Under the pieces are notes generated by a model. It was given only the letters and a program-made list of their open reading frames with translations. It was not told the origin of the DNA and searched no databases. Below are positions 1-9,208 of a stretch of 48,714 bases of DNA, piece after piece. The position numbers and the translations under genes were made by a program. Origin of the DNA: Oscillospiraceae bacterium (GTDB lineage Bacteria; Bacillota; Clostridia; Oscillospirales; Ruminococcaceae); NCBI GenBank assembly GCA_021201135.1, contig JAJQGT010000009.1, positions 1 to 48,714 on the forward strand, read 5' to 3'. Within the stretch, counting starts at the first letter, position 1. Every line of letters starts with the position of its first letter.

Positions 1-29
1 CCCCTTTCAGGGGAGGCTATTTGTGCTTC

Positions 30-1217
30 TTATTCAGCAGGTGTAAATTCTTCAAAGTCCTCTTCGTCGGGTTCTACTATTACCGACGGGTTGGGCTTGG
101 GAGCGGAAGGTTCGGGCGATTGTGCGGTGTCTGCCGCTTCACGAAGAGCCGCTTCCTTCTTGTTCTTGCCGGAAAGCATCGAGACCTTCGAGCGCTCTGC
201 CTTGATTTTGTCCTCGACTTCCTGCATCACATCGGGATTCGCAAGGAGATATTCCTTGGTCTTTTCCCTGCCCTGCGCAATCTTCTCGCCGTTATAGCTG
301 AACCATGCGCCGGCTTTGTGAATAATATCGAGCTCGACTGCAACGTCGACGACCTCGCCGATTCGGGAAATGCCCTTGCCGAAAATCATGTCAAACTCGG
401 CTTCCTTGAACGGAGGCGCGACTTTATTCTTGACGACCTTGCATCTTGTTCTGTTTCCTATTACCTCAGAGCCGTTCTTGATGGCTTCGCCCTTGCGGAC
501 ATCGATTCTGACGGAAGCGTAGAACTTGAGGGCACGACCGCCTGGAGTAGTCTCGGGGTTGCCGTATATAACGCCGATCTTTTCACGAATCTGGTTGATG
601 AATATCGCAACGCAGTTGGATTTCGAGATGACGGACGTGAGCTTTCTCATTGCCTGAGACATAAGGCGGGCTAACTGTCCGACGTGGGTGTCGCCCATTT
701 CGCCGTCGATTTCGGCTTTGGTGACCATAGCCGCTACCGAGTCGAGGACGATTACGTCGATTGCTCCCGAACGGACGAGAGCCTCGGCAATTTCAAGAGC
801 CTGCTCGCCAGAATCCGGCTGGGACACGAGCATCGAGTCGATGTCGACGCCCAATGCCGCCGCATAGGTCGGGTCGAGTGCGTGCTCAACATCTATGAAT
901 GCAACCTCGCCGCCAAGCTTCTGAGCCTCTGCGATAATCGAGAGCGCAACGGTCGTCTTGCCGGAGCTTTCCGGACCGAAAATCTCGACGATTCTTCCTC
1001 TCGGGACGCCGCCGATTCCAAGAGCCAAGTCGAGGGTCATTGAACCTGTCGGTATAGCCTCGACGTTGAGAGTGGAGTTCTGCCCAAGGCGCATTACTGC
1101 ACCAGCACCGTAGGTTTTCTCAATCTGCGCTATCGCAGTTTCAAGAGCCTTCTTTTTCTCCTCCTGATTCTGCGGATCTGCGACGGTCTTCTTCTCAGCA
1201 GTCTTCTTCATTGCCAT
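30..1217 (-). CDS. recA: Recombinase RecA
   Basis: RecA is the strand-exchange ATPase of homologous recombination and the SOS co-protease. The 395-aa protein has the Walker A motif GPESSGKT at about residues 81-88, a Walker B-like VIVLDSVAA near 155, the L2-region [20 protein letters not shown], and an acidic C-terminal tail ([10 protein letters not shown]), all typical of full-length RecA. The ATG at 1217 is preceded by GAGG; a second ATG at 1211 is possible. A good promoter lies upstream at 1293-1321. No LexA/Cheo-box palindrome was seen, so SOS control is not shown. It is transcribed away from prmC. The family assignment is essentially certain. Confidence 0.98.
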   Translation of the reverse strand: MAMKKTAEKKTVADPQNQEEKKKALETAIAQIEKTYGAGAVMRLGQNSTLNVEAIPTGSMTLDLALGIGGVPRGRIVEIFGPESSGKTTVALSIIAEAQKLGGEVAFIDVEHALDPTYAAALGVDIDSMLVSQPDSGEQALEIAEALVRSGAIDVIVLDSVAAMVTKAEIDGEMGDTHVGQLARLMSQAMRKLTSVISKSNCVAIFINQIREKIGVIYGNPETTPGGRALKFYASVRIDVRKGEAIKNGSEVIGNRTRCKVVKNKVAPPFKEAEFDMIFGKGISRIGEVVDVAVELDIIHKAGAWFSYNGEKIAQGREKTKEYLLANPDVMQEVEDKIKAERSKVSMLSGKNKKEAALREAADTAQSPEPSAPKPNPSVIVEPDEEDFEEFTPAE

Positions 1218-1292
1218 ATCGTTTTCCTCGTTTCTAATTTATATTTTGAATTTGGCACGCAGTGCCATTGGCACTTTTGTGCCGTTTTCTAT

Positions 1293-1321
1293 ATTATACA
1301 CTATCGAAGTCGTTTTGTAAA
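1293..1321 (-). promoter_or_regulatory. Sigma-A promoter of recA
   Basis: On the minus strand TTTACA (1316-1321) and TATAAT (1293-1298) are separated by 17 nt. The predicted leader to the recA ATG contains a small GGCAC/GTGCC inverted repeat near 1264-1284. The spacing and -10 are consensus; start-site use is inferred. Confidence 0.7.
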
Positions 1322-1339
1322 GCTTTATTAGTCCGTAAA

Positions 1340-2191
1340 TCAGGACTTCAAAAGTTTTTTTGCAACAGCTACCCTGTCTTTTCCACAAAAATCTTTGATG
1401 ACTCTCGCGTCAGCATACCCCGATGTCTCTAAAATCGCTTTCACCGCCTCGCCCTGGGTTGCGCCGATTTCGAAGGCAATATAGCCGCCTTCTCTGAGTG
1501 ATTTCTTCCAAAGCGTTGGGATTGCTCTATAGAAATCAAGACCGTCAGCGCCGCCGAAAAGGGCGGTTTCGGGCTCGTGCTTCACTTCTTCTTGAAGCTC
1601 AAGCATATCTTCGCCTGTCAGGTAAGGCGGGTTGCAGGTTATCAGGTCGAGATTCTGGAAAAGCTCAGCTGATTCTTCGCTCAAGGCGTCGAGCTTATGC
1701 GGGATTACCGGGCTATGATGCTCGGCTATGTTCTTTTCGAGATATGAATAAGCATCATCATAGAGCTCGACAGCGTGGACTTCGGCTTTTGGCAATAATT
1801 CGCTCAGAGTTATCGCTATACAGCCCGTTCCCGAGCATAAATCAAGTATCTTCGGGGCTTTGATGTCTTTGACGAGCTTAAATGCCGTCTCGACAAGGGT
1901 TTCCGTGTCCTGCCGGGGGATAAGCACTCCCTCGCCGACGGAGAATTCTCCACGATAGAAATCCCATCTGCCGACTATATACTGGAGCGGTTCTCCTGAA
2001 AGACGCCTACGGAGCATTTCATTGAGCTTTTCGGCTTCGGTTTCCGTTCTTTCGAGCTGTCCCGTCATGAGCTTTAGCTTAAAATCTCTGCCAAAGACTT
2101 CTTCAAACATTACATCTGCTTCGAAAGTAGCGTCTTCTATGCCGCCGGATTCGAGGGCGGATAAAATCTCGTTATAAAGCGAGCTTACCAT
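1340..2191 (-). CDS. prmC: Peptide chain release factor N5-glutamine methyltransferase
   Basis: PrmC methylates the GGQ glutamine of release factors using SAM. The 283-aa protein has an N-terminal helical domain, the SAM-binding DLCSGTGC (about 117-124) and the catalytic NPPY at 187-190. Length fits the family. The ATG at 2191 overlaps the stop of the upstream DUF1385 gene by 7 nt, so the two are translationally coupled. The DUF1385-prmC pairing is common in Clostridia, where prfA often follows; here recA follows instead. Confidence 0.96.
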   Translation of the reverse strand: MVSSLYNEILSALESGGIEDATFEADVMFEEVFGRDFKLKLMTGQLERTETEAEKLNEMLRRRLSGEPLQYIVGRWDFYRGEFSVGEGVLIPRQDTETLVETAFKLVKDIKAPKILDLCSGTGCIAITLSELLPKAEVHAVELYDDAYSYLEKNIAEHHSPVIPHKLDALSEESAELFQNLDLITCNPPYLTGEDMLELQEEVKHEPETALFGGADGLDFYRAIPTLWKKSLREGGYIAFEIGATQGEAVKAILETSGYADARVIKDFCGKDRVAVAKKLLKS

Positions 2192-3150
2192 CTGTCGCGT
2201 TCTCTGTCCTCGGGAATGCAGGGCTTGAACGCCGCGATTGCGACTTCAATCTGGGAATCGTCCGGTTCCTTCGTGGTGAGTCTCTGGATCCAGAGACCGG
2301 GTGCGGAGATAATCTTAGTGAAGATATTGTCATACTTTCCGGCGAGCTTTATAAGCTCATAGGCGATTGCCACTATTATCGGAAGAAGGATGATGTGAGC
2401 ACCGACTCTCAAGAGAAGCGAATCCCACGGAACCTGGAATATCGAGAATACGAATATCGAAATGAAAAGCACCAAAAACGTGAACGAAGTGCCGCATCTC
2501 GGGTGGAAGCGCTTCTGCTTTCTGACGTTTTCGACAGTCAAATCGAGCCCGTGCTCATAGCAGAAGATGGTCTTGTGCTCGGCACCGTGATACTGATAGG
2601 TGCGCTTCATGTCCGAAAGAAGGCTTGTTGCCCAGAGATAGACGACGAAGATGCCGATTTTTATGATGCCTTCGATGAGGTTCTTTACAAAGCTCATTTC
2701 AGCAAGTGCAGGGATAAGATATGAAACTCCCTTTGTGGCGAGTGCCGGGAGATACATGAAGAGCAAGAGTGCCAAGAGTACTCCCAGAACAGTCGCAACG
2801 ACCATTATGCCGTTCATAAGCTTGTCGCCGAACTTGTCGGTGAGCCACTTTTCGAACTTCGATGGCTCTTCCTCCTCGATTCCCTCCATCGACTTGTCGG
2901 CGGACTTCGAGAGGCATTTATAACCGTCGACAAAGCTTACAACCATGTTGACACATCCACGGATGAACGGGACCTTGCGGTACCACTTTGCGGGCTTAAG
3001 CTCCCACGTTTCAACCTCGATTTCACCGTTCGGGAGTCGGACTGCCATGGCTTCGGTGTCGACGCCCTTCATCATGATTCCCTCTATGAGTGCCTGACCG
3101 CCGATTTTCGACTTGAATGCCGGCTCATTGTTTGTTTCTTTTTTACTCAT
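2185..3150 (-). CDS. DUF1385 family membrane protein
   Basis: An uncharacterised conserved membrane protein of the DUF1385/YqhQ type. The N-terminus contains the family signature GGQALIEGIMMKG, followed by several hydrophobic segments (about 115-150, 160-190, 230-275) and the conserved YHGAEHKTIFCYE motif. The ATG at 3150 is chosen because AGGAGG lies 5 nt upstream; the frame stays open 9 codons further but without a better ribosome site. It is translationally coupled to prmC. Biochemical function is unknown. Confidence 0.92.
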   Translation of the reverse strand: MSKKETNNEPAFKSKIGGQALIEGIMMKGVDTEAMAVRLPNGEIEVETWELKPAKWYRKVPFIRGCVNMVVSFVDGYKCLSKSADKSMEGIEEEEPSKFEKWLTDKFGDKLMNGIMVVATVLGVLLALLLFMYLPALATKGVSYLIPALAEMSFVKNLIEGIIKIGIFVVYLWATSLLSDMKRTYQYHGAEHKTIFCYEHGLDLTVENVRKQKRFHPRCGTSFTFLVLFISIFVFSIFQVPWDSLLLRVGAHIILLPIIVAIAYELIKLAGKYDNIFTKIISAPGLWIQRLTTKEPDDSQIEVAIAAFKPCIPEDRERDRW

Positions 3151-3227
3151 TAGAACCTCCTGTTCGATAATTTGCACAACCTGTGTGCCATTTTATGCGG
3201 GCGGATGATATCCGCCCCTACAGTTTC

Positions 3228-4640
3228 CTAAAATTGCTCGGTAATAGGTAAGGTAATACGAACCGTCGTTCCTTTTCCGAGTTCGCTGTTGATGGTTAAG
3301 CTTCCGCCGTGCATCTCGACTATTTCGTTGGCGACTGCCAGACCGATGCCCGAGCCGCGGCGTGTGTGATTAGCTTTATAGAATTTCGTCTTTACCTTCG
3401 GCAGGTCCTGTGGGGAGATGCCCACGCCGGTGTCCGAAATCAGGACTACTATTTCTTTATTTTTTTCAAACGCCTCAACTGAGACGGTTCCGCCCTGATT
3501 GGTGTACTTCACGGCATTGTCGATTATGTTTATGAAAACCTGCCTGAGCCGCGCCCGGTCGCCATAGACGAACGGAAGCATTTCCGGCTCGTAATATTCA
3601 AGCTTGATTCCGAGCGACTTTGCCCGCTCGCCGTAGATGAGAACCGCTTCGCCGAGTTCCGCCAAGATATCGCAGGTCTCACGGTTGAGGGTGAATCTGC
3701 CGTCCTCGATTCTTGAGAAGTCGAGGAGCTCCTCGACCATGTCGGAAAGGCGTTCCGTCTCGCCGGTGATTACCTTCATCGCCTTTTGAATCGTTTCCGG
3801 GTCGTCGGACATTTCAAGAGCCGTTTCGCTCCAGCCCTTGATAGCCGTAAGTGGTGTTCTCAGCTCATGAGAAACCGAAGATATAAATTCGTTCTTGACT
3901 TTGTCGGAGTTTTCGAGCTCGGTCGCCATGTAGTTGATGGACTCGGCAAGCTCGCCAATCTCGTCGGAGGTCTTCGGCTCGATTCTTTCACGGAAGTCGC
4001 CCTCGGCGTATTTTTTCGAAATATCGCACATCTGCCGGACGGGGACGACTATCGACCGCACAAAAGACAGTCCCGCAAACAGCATAAGAAGTATTATTGC
4101 AAGTATTGATATCGTCAGCACAACGCCGATTTTGAAAATCTGGCTGTCGATGAGGTCTATTGATGTCATTAGCATCAATGCGCCGTATTCGCACGGGAGA
4201 GACGACAGGATTATTGTGTAGCACATAACCTTTTCGCCACTCGAGAGGGTCAGCGTTTCGCAATACTCCCCTTCGTCGGATTCGAGAGCTTTTTCGTAAC
4301 CGCTTAAATCAAGCCACTCTGACGGCTCAAAGCCGGAGCTCGTCAGGAGAACCTCGCCCGAGGTGCTTAGCGCCACGAGCTCATACTTTTCCTTCTCGTC
4401 GAATTCCTGAACGGAGGATTCAATCTCGCTCTCGAGACCCAAAACGGTCTGGTATCTCGACAGCGGAGATATAACCGATTCTAACTTTGCGGTCAGGCTC
4501 TGCTCGGCGGCATTGGAGTAGTAGTTACTGAAAATGACAAGCGCAAGCACGTCAACCACGAGGAGCACCAGAAGAACGATGCCCATCGAGTTCACAAGCC
4601 ACCTGCCGGTTATGCTACCATGTATCCTTTTTTTCAGCAT
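3228..4640 (-). CDS. Two-component sensor histidine kinase
   Basis: A membrane sensor kinase, probable partner of the response regulator encoded 13 nt upstream. It has one membrane segment near residues 18-40, an extracellular sensor region of about 120 aa, a second membrane segment at about 170-195, HAMP (195-245), and HisKA with the phospho-acceptor His at about 258 in SSVSHELRTP. A HATPase_c domain follows with DTGVG and GSGIGLAVANEIVEMHGG. Length and order match PhoR/WalK-type kinases. The start is the ATG at 4640; a TTG one codon earlier is possible. The signal sensed is not evident. Confidence 0.94.
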   Translation of the reverse strand: MLKKRIHGSITGRWLVNSMGIVLLVLLVVDVLALVIFSNYYSNAAEQSLTAKLESVISPLSRYQTVLGLESEIESSVQEFDEKEKYELVALSTSGEVLLTSSGFEPSEWLDLSGYEKALESDEGEYCETLTLSSGEKVMCYTIILSSLPCEYGALMLMTSIDLIDSQIFKIGVVLTISILAIILLMLFAGLSFVRSIVVPVRQMCDISKKYAEGDFRERIEPKTSDEIGELAESINYMATELENSDKVKNEFISSVSHELRTPLTAIKGWSETALEMSDDPETIQKAMKVITGETERLSDMVEELLDFSRIEDGRFTLNRETCDILAELGEAVLIYGERAKSLGIKLEYYEPEMLPFVYGDRARLRQVFINIIDNAVKYTNQGGTVSVEAFEKNKEIVVLISDTGVGISPQDLPKVKTKFYKANHTRRGSGIGLAVANEIVEMHGGSLTINSELGKGTTVRITLPITEQF

Positions 4641-4653
4641 CAACGCTCAACTC

Positions 4654-5376
4654 TCATTCGCCGGAGCTCCATTTGTAGCCGTAACCCCAAATCGTGATTA
4701 TGTATTTGGGATTAGAGGGCTCGTCCTCTATCTTCATTCTGATTCTGCGTATATTTACGTCGACTATCTTTTCCTCGCCGTAGTAGTTCTCGCCCCAAAT
4801 CTGCTTTAAGATGGTCATCCTGTCAAGGGCGGTGTTCTGGTTCTTCAGGAAGAACTCCATTATCTGATACTCGACCTGCGTTAAGTCGACCGGCTTGCCA
4901 TTCTTTAAGAGAACGCGGCTCTTGAGATTAATTACAAACGGTCCCGAGGTTATCTCGTCGCCCTTATCGGTCTTTGATGAGTCCATAAGGCTGACCCTGC
5001 GGCAGATTGCGTCAACACGAGCTACAAGCTCGGAAATCGAAAACGGCTTAGTCATGTAGTCATCAGCTCCCATCATGAGTGATGAGACCTTGTCCATCTC
5101 CTGAGACTTGGCGGAGAGCATGATGATTCCGATTTTAGCGCTTCTTTCGCGGAGGCTCTTGCAAACGGCAAAGCCGTCCATCCCGGGCATCATGATATCG
5201 AGCAAAGCCACATCGAAATCGCCGCCCGCAACGCCGCTAGCGGCATCGAAGGCTTTCACGGCATCCTCGCCGCAATTAACGTCGACGACGTCATAGCCGC
5301 TTCTTTTGAGATTGAGAACGACGAATTCTCTTATCGAATCCTCGTCTTCGCAGACCAAAACACGCTTCATGCACAT
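4654..5376 (-). CDS. OmpR/PhoB-family response regulator
   Basis: A two-domain transcription factor of about 240 aa. The receiver domain has the acidic pocket CEDED near residue 10, the phospho-acceptor Asp60 in ALLDIMMPG, and the conserved TKPF Lys near 115. The C-terminal winged helix ends in the typical VDVNIRRIRMKIE..PKYIITIWGYGYKW. ATGs at 5376 and 5370 share one GAGGAG site; the second has the better spacing. It forms an operon with the kinase 13 nt downstream. Confidence 0.95.
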   Translation of the reverse strand: MCMKRVLVCEDEDSIREFVVLNLKRSGYDVVDVNCGEDAVKAFDAASGVAGGDFDVALLDIMMPGMDGFAVCKSLRERSAKIGIIMLSAKSQEMDKVSSLMMGADDYMTKPFSISELVARVDAICRRVSLMDSSKTDKGDEITSGPFVINLKSRVLLKNGKPVDLTQVEYQIMEFFLKNQNTALDRMTILKQIWGENYYGEEKIVDVNIRRIRMKIEDEPSNPKYIITIWGYGYKWSSGE

Positions 5377-5404
5377 TTTCTCCTCACAATTTATTGTTCA
5401 CAAT

Positions 5405-6718
5405 TTATTGTGTTGTTATATACAAATTATCCGAGATTTCATCGGGTGTTAAAAGCAACGGCTCATCATCCGAAGCAAGCCCCTTGTAGAGGTACACCGT
5501 GCTGTCGGATTCGGTAATCAGAGTGTAGCCGTCATCAAGATAGGTCTGGGCGTTACGCGAGCTCACAGAAATTATGCTCAGAAGCTTCTTCATATCCGCA
5601 AGGCTGTCGGCGGTTCTGTCATACTCAACGAATGTAATCTCGCCGGTGTCGCCGTCGCGGATGACCGAGATGAAGTTTGTCCATCTTGACGGGAGCTTGA
5701 AAATATAGCTGTCCGAAAGGTTGTAATAGGCGCTCGCCTCGATGACGAATTCAAGCTCTTCCTCGCTGTAGCTGAGCCAGTTTACCATATATTCGGCACT
5801 GCTTCCCGCACTGTAGCCGGAGAAGAGCCCGATTGTCGGAATCTCGATGATTCCGTCGTTATCATAATCCATGGAGAGATAGCCGCTCGTCCGCTCGGTC
5901 ATCCAAAGGAGCTCCGAGTCCATTGCTGACAGGCAGGTCAGAGTGTCACCGACAAGATAGACAACCTCCGTCAGGAGATAGCCGTCCTCGTCGGTTACGT
6001 CTATAAACAGTGCGCCCGTCTCGCCGTAGAGAATTCCGCAGACATAGTTCGAGATTGCGGAAACGCTCGAGGTGAGCATTCGCTCGGCTGTGACGTAGCT
6101 TAAGCCGTCGCTCGACTTGATGACTCCGACCGAGACCGCCGTTCCCGACTTTTTGAAGAGAACTATTTCGTCGGTGCCGCAGAGGTCGATATCTGCGCTT
6201 ATCATTTCGGTGTACCAACCGTCATAGGTGGAACGGAGCACGCCGTTTTCGTATCTGTAGATGCTGACCGCCGACTCGTCGTGGACGGATGTCCCATAGC
6301 CGATTACTATATCGGTAACGTCGCCGTAGTCGGTGACTATTACATTGTCGACCGAGGAGCCGCCGCCTGCGACTTCATACATCGCGTGCCAGTCGCCGCC
6401 CGAATCCTTGTCAAAGACCGCCACACGGACATTCTCGCCGGTGCCGGAAGCGGTTGCACTCGAAGCCGTATAGAATACGAGTGCTTCGTCGTTTTCGTCG
6501 CCGTCAAGGTCGGCAATCACGAATGCCGAGCGATAGTCCCCCGACTGGGGATATGCCAGGGTCACGGTGTGACCGACGTTGTCATAAAGAGCCTGCTTGA
6601 GCGCCTCCTGGTCGTCCGAAATGCTCGGAGCCACAAGAAGCTCGTCCACCGAGAAGGTGAACGCTTCACAGCCCGTAAGAAGAAGGCAGCTTAGAATAAC
6701 CGCAAGTATTCTTTTCAT
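5405..6718 (-). CDS. Large secreted lipoprotein, function unknown
   Basis: The N-terminus is a lipoprotein signal peptide ending in the lipobox LTGC (Cys at about 17), so the mature protein should be anchored on the outer face of the membrane. The remaining 420 aa are rich in Asp/Thr/Ser. They contain repeated short strands such as VIADLDGDENDE and SMDYDNDGIIEIPTIG that look like FG-GAP/VCBS beta-propeller blades. GAGGAGG precedes the ATG by 8 nt. It lies just upstream of the two-component pair in the same direction, and co-regulation is plausible. Function is not recognised. Confidence 0.8.
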   Translation of the reverse strand: MKRILAVILSCLLLTGCEAFTFSVDELLVAPSISDDQEALKQALYDNVGHTVTLAYPQSGDYRSAFVIADLDGDENDEALVFYTASSATASGTGENVRVAVFDKDSGGDWHAMYEVAGGGSSVDNVIVTDYGDVTDIVIGYGTSVHDESAVSIYRYENGVLRSTYDGWYTEMISADIDLCGTDEIVLFKKSGTAVSVGVIKSSDGLSYVTAERMLTSSVSAISNYVCGILYGETGALFIDVTDEDGYLLTEVVYLVGDTLTCLSAMDSELLWMTERTSGYLSMDYDNDGIIEIPTIGLFSGYSAGSSAEYMVNWLSYSEEELEFVIEASAYYNLSDSYIFKLPSRWTNFISVIRDGDTGEITFVEYDRTADSLADMKKLLSIISVSSRNAQTYLDDGYTLITESDSTVYLYKGLASDDEPLLLTPDEISDNLYITTQ

Positions 6719-6893
6719 TGCGTCCGCCTCCTCCTCGCCAAACAGTGCACAAAATCAGCCACAGTTTATTATACTCCAAATAAATGCGGGTTGCAAGTGG
6801 TTTGAGCGTAACTAAGAGTAAAAATTGTGAGATTGCGGAGCGGGAAATCAAAAAGAGCGGCTTTTTGGGTCGCTCTTGGATGCTATAAATATT

Positions 6894-7751
6894 TTACATG
6901 TGCGAAACAGCGGTATATGAAGTAACGCCGAGAAAGGTCTCGCCGTCGACCTGCAAAGCGGTCGGACGGTCAAATTCAACCTTGATTTCGTGCCCCGTAA
7001 GAATATCAACCGCTTCTGTGTGACCGACATGCTCGCCCTTGAAGATAGACGGGAAAATCATGAGCGTTCTGAGCTTGCCGGTGTCGTGGAAGACCATGAC
7101 AGAAAGCTTATGCTCGCTGTTCCGGCGGTTCTGATCGGGCGTCGGCATCATCCCTCCGCCGTAGTATCTGCCGTTCATCGTCGGCGCAAGCCAGACCTTT
7201 TTGTAGGCGTGCACCTCTCCGTCAACCGTGACTGTAGCCTTGGTCGGCTTATAGTGGAACAGAAGACCCTTTATGGCAATAGTGGTGTAATTGACCTCCT
7301 TGTCGGACTCCTCTTTGAGCTTGTCCCCGACTTCACAGCAATAGCCGTCGATTCCGTAGCCGATGCCGTTGAGGAAGCGATACTTGTTGCCCTGAATCAC
7401 TGCATATGGCAGAGACTTAATATACTCGGTAATCGAAAACGGAGTGCATCCCTTAGGCTTTCCGAAATCAGTGGCAAAGTCGTTGCCCGTGCCGATTGGA
7501 TAATACAGGACGTCGCAGGTGTAGGCGATATTCTCTGTGCCGTTGATGAAGCGGTTCAGGATGCCATCCCCGCCGCAGAGAATTATGTAATCGTCCGCAT
7601 CAAGGCTCAGAAGAAACGACTCATAGCTTTTGATGCTCTCGATGTCGACATATTTCAGTGGGACATTCATCAATGAATCAAGGGCTTTTATGTCGTCGAC
7701 AGTAGTTTCGTGCCCTGCTTTGAGATTATAAATGACGTATCCGGTGTTCAT
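6894..7751 (-). CDS. Diacylglycerol-kinase-family lipid kinase
   Basis: A 285-aa protein of the YegS/BmrU/DgkB-like lipid kinase family. The catalytic GGDG loop is at residues 60-63 and the nucleotide-binding PIGTGNDFA motif at about 95. The C-terminal beta-sandwich contains MMPTPDQNRRN and VDGE. AAGGAA lies 7 nt before the ATG. The gene stands alone; a possible -10 (TATAAT, 7823-7828 minus) lies upstream. The exact lipid substrate cannot be told from sequence. Confidence 0.9.
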   Translation of the reverse strand: MNTGYVIYNLKAGHETTVDDIKALDSLMNVPLKYVDIESIKSYESFLLSLDADDYIILCGGDGILNRFINGTENIAYTCDVLYYPIGTGNDFATDFGKPKGCTPFSITEYIKSLPYAVIQGNKYRFLNGIGYGIDGYCCEVGDKLKEESDKEVNYTTIAIKGLLFHYKPTKATVTVDGEVHAYKKVWLAPTMNGRYYGGGMMPTPDQNRRNSEHKLSVMVFHDTGKLRTLMIFPSIFKGEHVGHTEAVDILTGHEIKVEFDRPTALQVDGETFLGVTSYTAVSHM

Positions 7752-7923
7752 ACTTAAGTTCCTTCCGTGATACTGACCGTGTTTTGCATAACAGGTAACA
7801 TATTTCTGACCTGATCATTTTTATTATACTTATCATACCACTTAACCGATTCAAGTACAACACCAGCTATTTGCACAACTGTCGATTTAAAATGCGACAA
7901 TTCCGTCAAATTGGGGAATGCGC

Positions 7924-8361
7924 TTATACGCACTTAGTGCCGCGCAAGACGCGTCTGACCTTAAAGCAGAGCTTCCTGATTGGATATATCAGATTCCAGA
8001 GGCGGACATAGAGCTTGTATGAGCGGCTGTCGACGGAAATCTCACGGGAGCTCTCGCTGTTGCCTCTCCAGAAGGACTTCGCGACGCCCTTTATGTCCGA
8101 AGCCGGAACTCTTTCCAAAAAATAAGTGTTGTCGCCTCTTATCAGGGCAACATCACCGTCGAAAGAAATTATTCTGTGGAGAACCAGTGCACCGTCGGCT
8201 CGGGTGTAAAGAACGACATCGCCCGGCTTAGGGCTTTCCGAAAGCTTTTCTATCATCACCTGCGAGGTGTAGCTTCTTAGAAGAGGACGCATGCTCGTGC
8301 CCTTAATCGTCGTAAGGATGAAGCCGGAGCGCTCGAGCTCAGCAAGACTCGTCGTAATCAT
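7924..8361 (-). CDS. S24/S26-family peptidase-like protein (SipW-type pattern)
   Basis: The 145-aa protein shows the S26 signal-peptidase pattern: GTSMRP with the nucleophile-type Ser at residue 23, then GDVVLY, VLHRI (His62) and IRGDN. A His rather than a Lys in the second motif resembles the SipW/ER-type Ser-His dyad. No clear N-terminal membrane helix is seen. It overlaps the PqqD-like gene by 4 nt (ATGA), so the two are coupled. PqqD-like and S26-like pairs occur in peptide-maturation and polysaccharide loci. The substrate is unknown. Confidence 0.82.
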   Translation of the reverse strand: MITTSLAELERSGFILTTIKGTSMRPLLRSYTSQVMIEKLSESPKPGDVVLYTRADGALVLHRIISFDGDVALIRGDNTYFLERVPASDIKGVAKSFWRGNSESSREISVDSRSYKLYVRLWNLIYPIRKLCFKVRRVLRGTKCV

Positions 8362-8642
8362 GACTCAGATATTAAAAAGCCCGCCTCGGCCATCTCGTCT
8401 ATCATCGACTGAACGTCGTCCGAGATGACCTTGCGGTCTTCATCCGTCTTTGCACCGTTGAGCAGAGCCAGCTCTTCGGTGATTTCGCTTTGATTTTTGC
8501 CTTCCGATATTCCCTGCCAGGTGCACCTTCCGGTTTCGTTGAGCTTAATCATTCCGTGAAAGCTCCGGCTCGCCTCGCCCGTCGCAACGACGACATACTT
8601 GCCGGCAACCTTCCTCATGACAAAGCCGTCCTTGATTCTCAT
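8358..8642 (-). CDS. PqqD-family peptide chaperone-like protein
   Basis: A 94-aa protein with the PqqD fold pattern: a basic beta-strand start (GFVMRKVAGKYVVVATG), the LNETGRCTWQGISEG core and a C-terminal helix (VQSMIDEMAEAGFLI). PqqD proteins bind precursor peptides and hand them to radical-SAM or similar enzymes. No radical-SAM gene or obvious precursor is in the window, so its partner is elsewhere or lost. AGGAGGG lies 7 nt before the ATG. It is the first gene of the two-gene operon with the S26-like peptidase. Confidence 0.85.
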   Translation of the reverse strand: MRIKDGFVMRKVAGKYVVVATGEASRSFHGMIKLNETGRCTWQGISEGKNQSEITEELALLNGAKTDEDRKVISDDVQSMIDEMAEAGFLISES

Positions 8643-8755
8643 GGTGTAGCCCTCCTAAAAACTTTATTGAATTTATTGTAACATATTGGTTGCGGGGTGT
8701 CAAGGGGGTGAAGGGGATTTTTTTGAAAAAAGATAGCGCCTGATATTGCCAAAAG

Positions 8756-8917
8756 CTAATTTATACTCATATAATCCAAAAAACGCCAAATAAGTTCTCT
8801 CGCAGAATCTCCCATTTGAGCATATACCTCGCTTGAAAGGAACTCTCGCATTTCCTCGCTATCGTTACTAATCTTCACAAACTTCAACACTCCGCCTAAG
8901 TCTTCAGATAGCTTCAT
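8756..8917 (-). pseudogene. C-terminal fragment of an Rpn-like nuclease gene
   Basis: This stretch encodes 53 residues ending at a TAG. They match the C-terminus of the intact gene at 12956-13585 almost position for position: LSEDLGGVLKFVKISND and EFLSSEVYAQMGDSA versus LSEDLDGVLKFVKVSND and EFLSSEVYARMGSSA. Nothing upstream extends the similarity. It is a remnant of a paralogue, lying in the same orientation 4 kb away. Confidence 0.85.
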
Positions 8918-8970
8918 TCTCTGTTAGCAGCCCGTGTGCAACTTTATTGCGAATATTCCCCCCTGATTTT

Positions 8971-9060
8971 TTATTTAACAAGCGGTCTCGGTCCAATAAT
9001 AGACATTTCGCCCTTTACCACGTTAATTAATTGCGGGAGTTCTGTGGGACGGAACAAAAA
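8971..9060 (-). pseudogene. C-terminal remnant of an undecaprenyl-phosphate sugar transferase
   Basis: On the minus strand the frame reads [12 protein letters not shown] and then [13 protein letters not shown] followed by a TAA at 8971-8973. This is the highly conserved C-terminal block of WcaJ/PssY-type initiating glycosyl-1-phosphate transferases (bacterial sugar transferase family). The preceding codons no longer match the family (FYAYFLF). The rest of the gene is gone. Initiating sugar transferases belong to capsule/EPS loci, and such genes resume at 44.4 kb. Confidence 0.75.
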
Positions 9061-9208
9061 ATATGCGTAAAATAAGCGCGCCTTTTCGTGTTAGACTGAA
9101 AAAAGGGCATAAAAATAAGCCTTCCGTAGAGGGCTATATGCCTATTCATTAATTGCTTAAAGTGTTTTATGCTTCCGCAGAATATTTCTTACTGTCCTTC
9201 GCTGACTC

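Noticed and set aside
1-13. CCCCT-TTC-AGGGG hairpin as recA terminator
   Set aside because: The structure is cut by the window edge and the following bases on the minus strand are not visible, so it cannot be judged.
21-674. Long ORF opposite recA
   Set aside because: It is antisense to a certain recA gene, with no ribosome site and no protein-like character.
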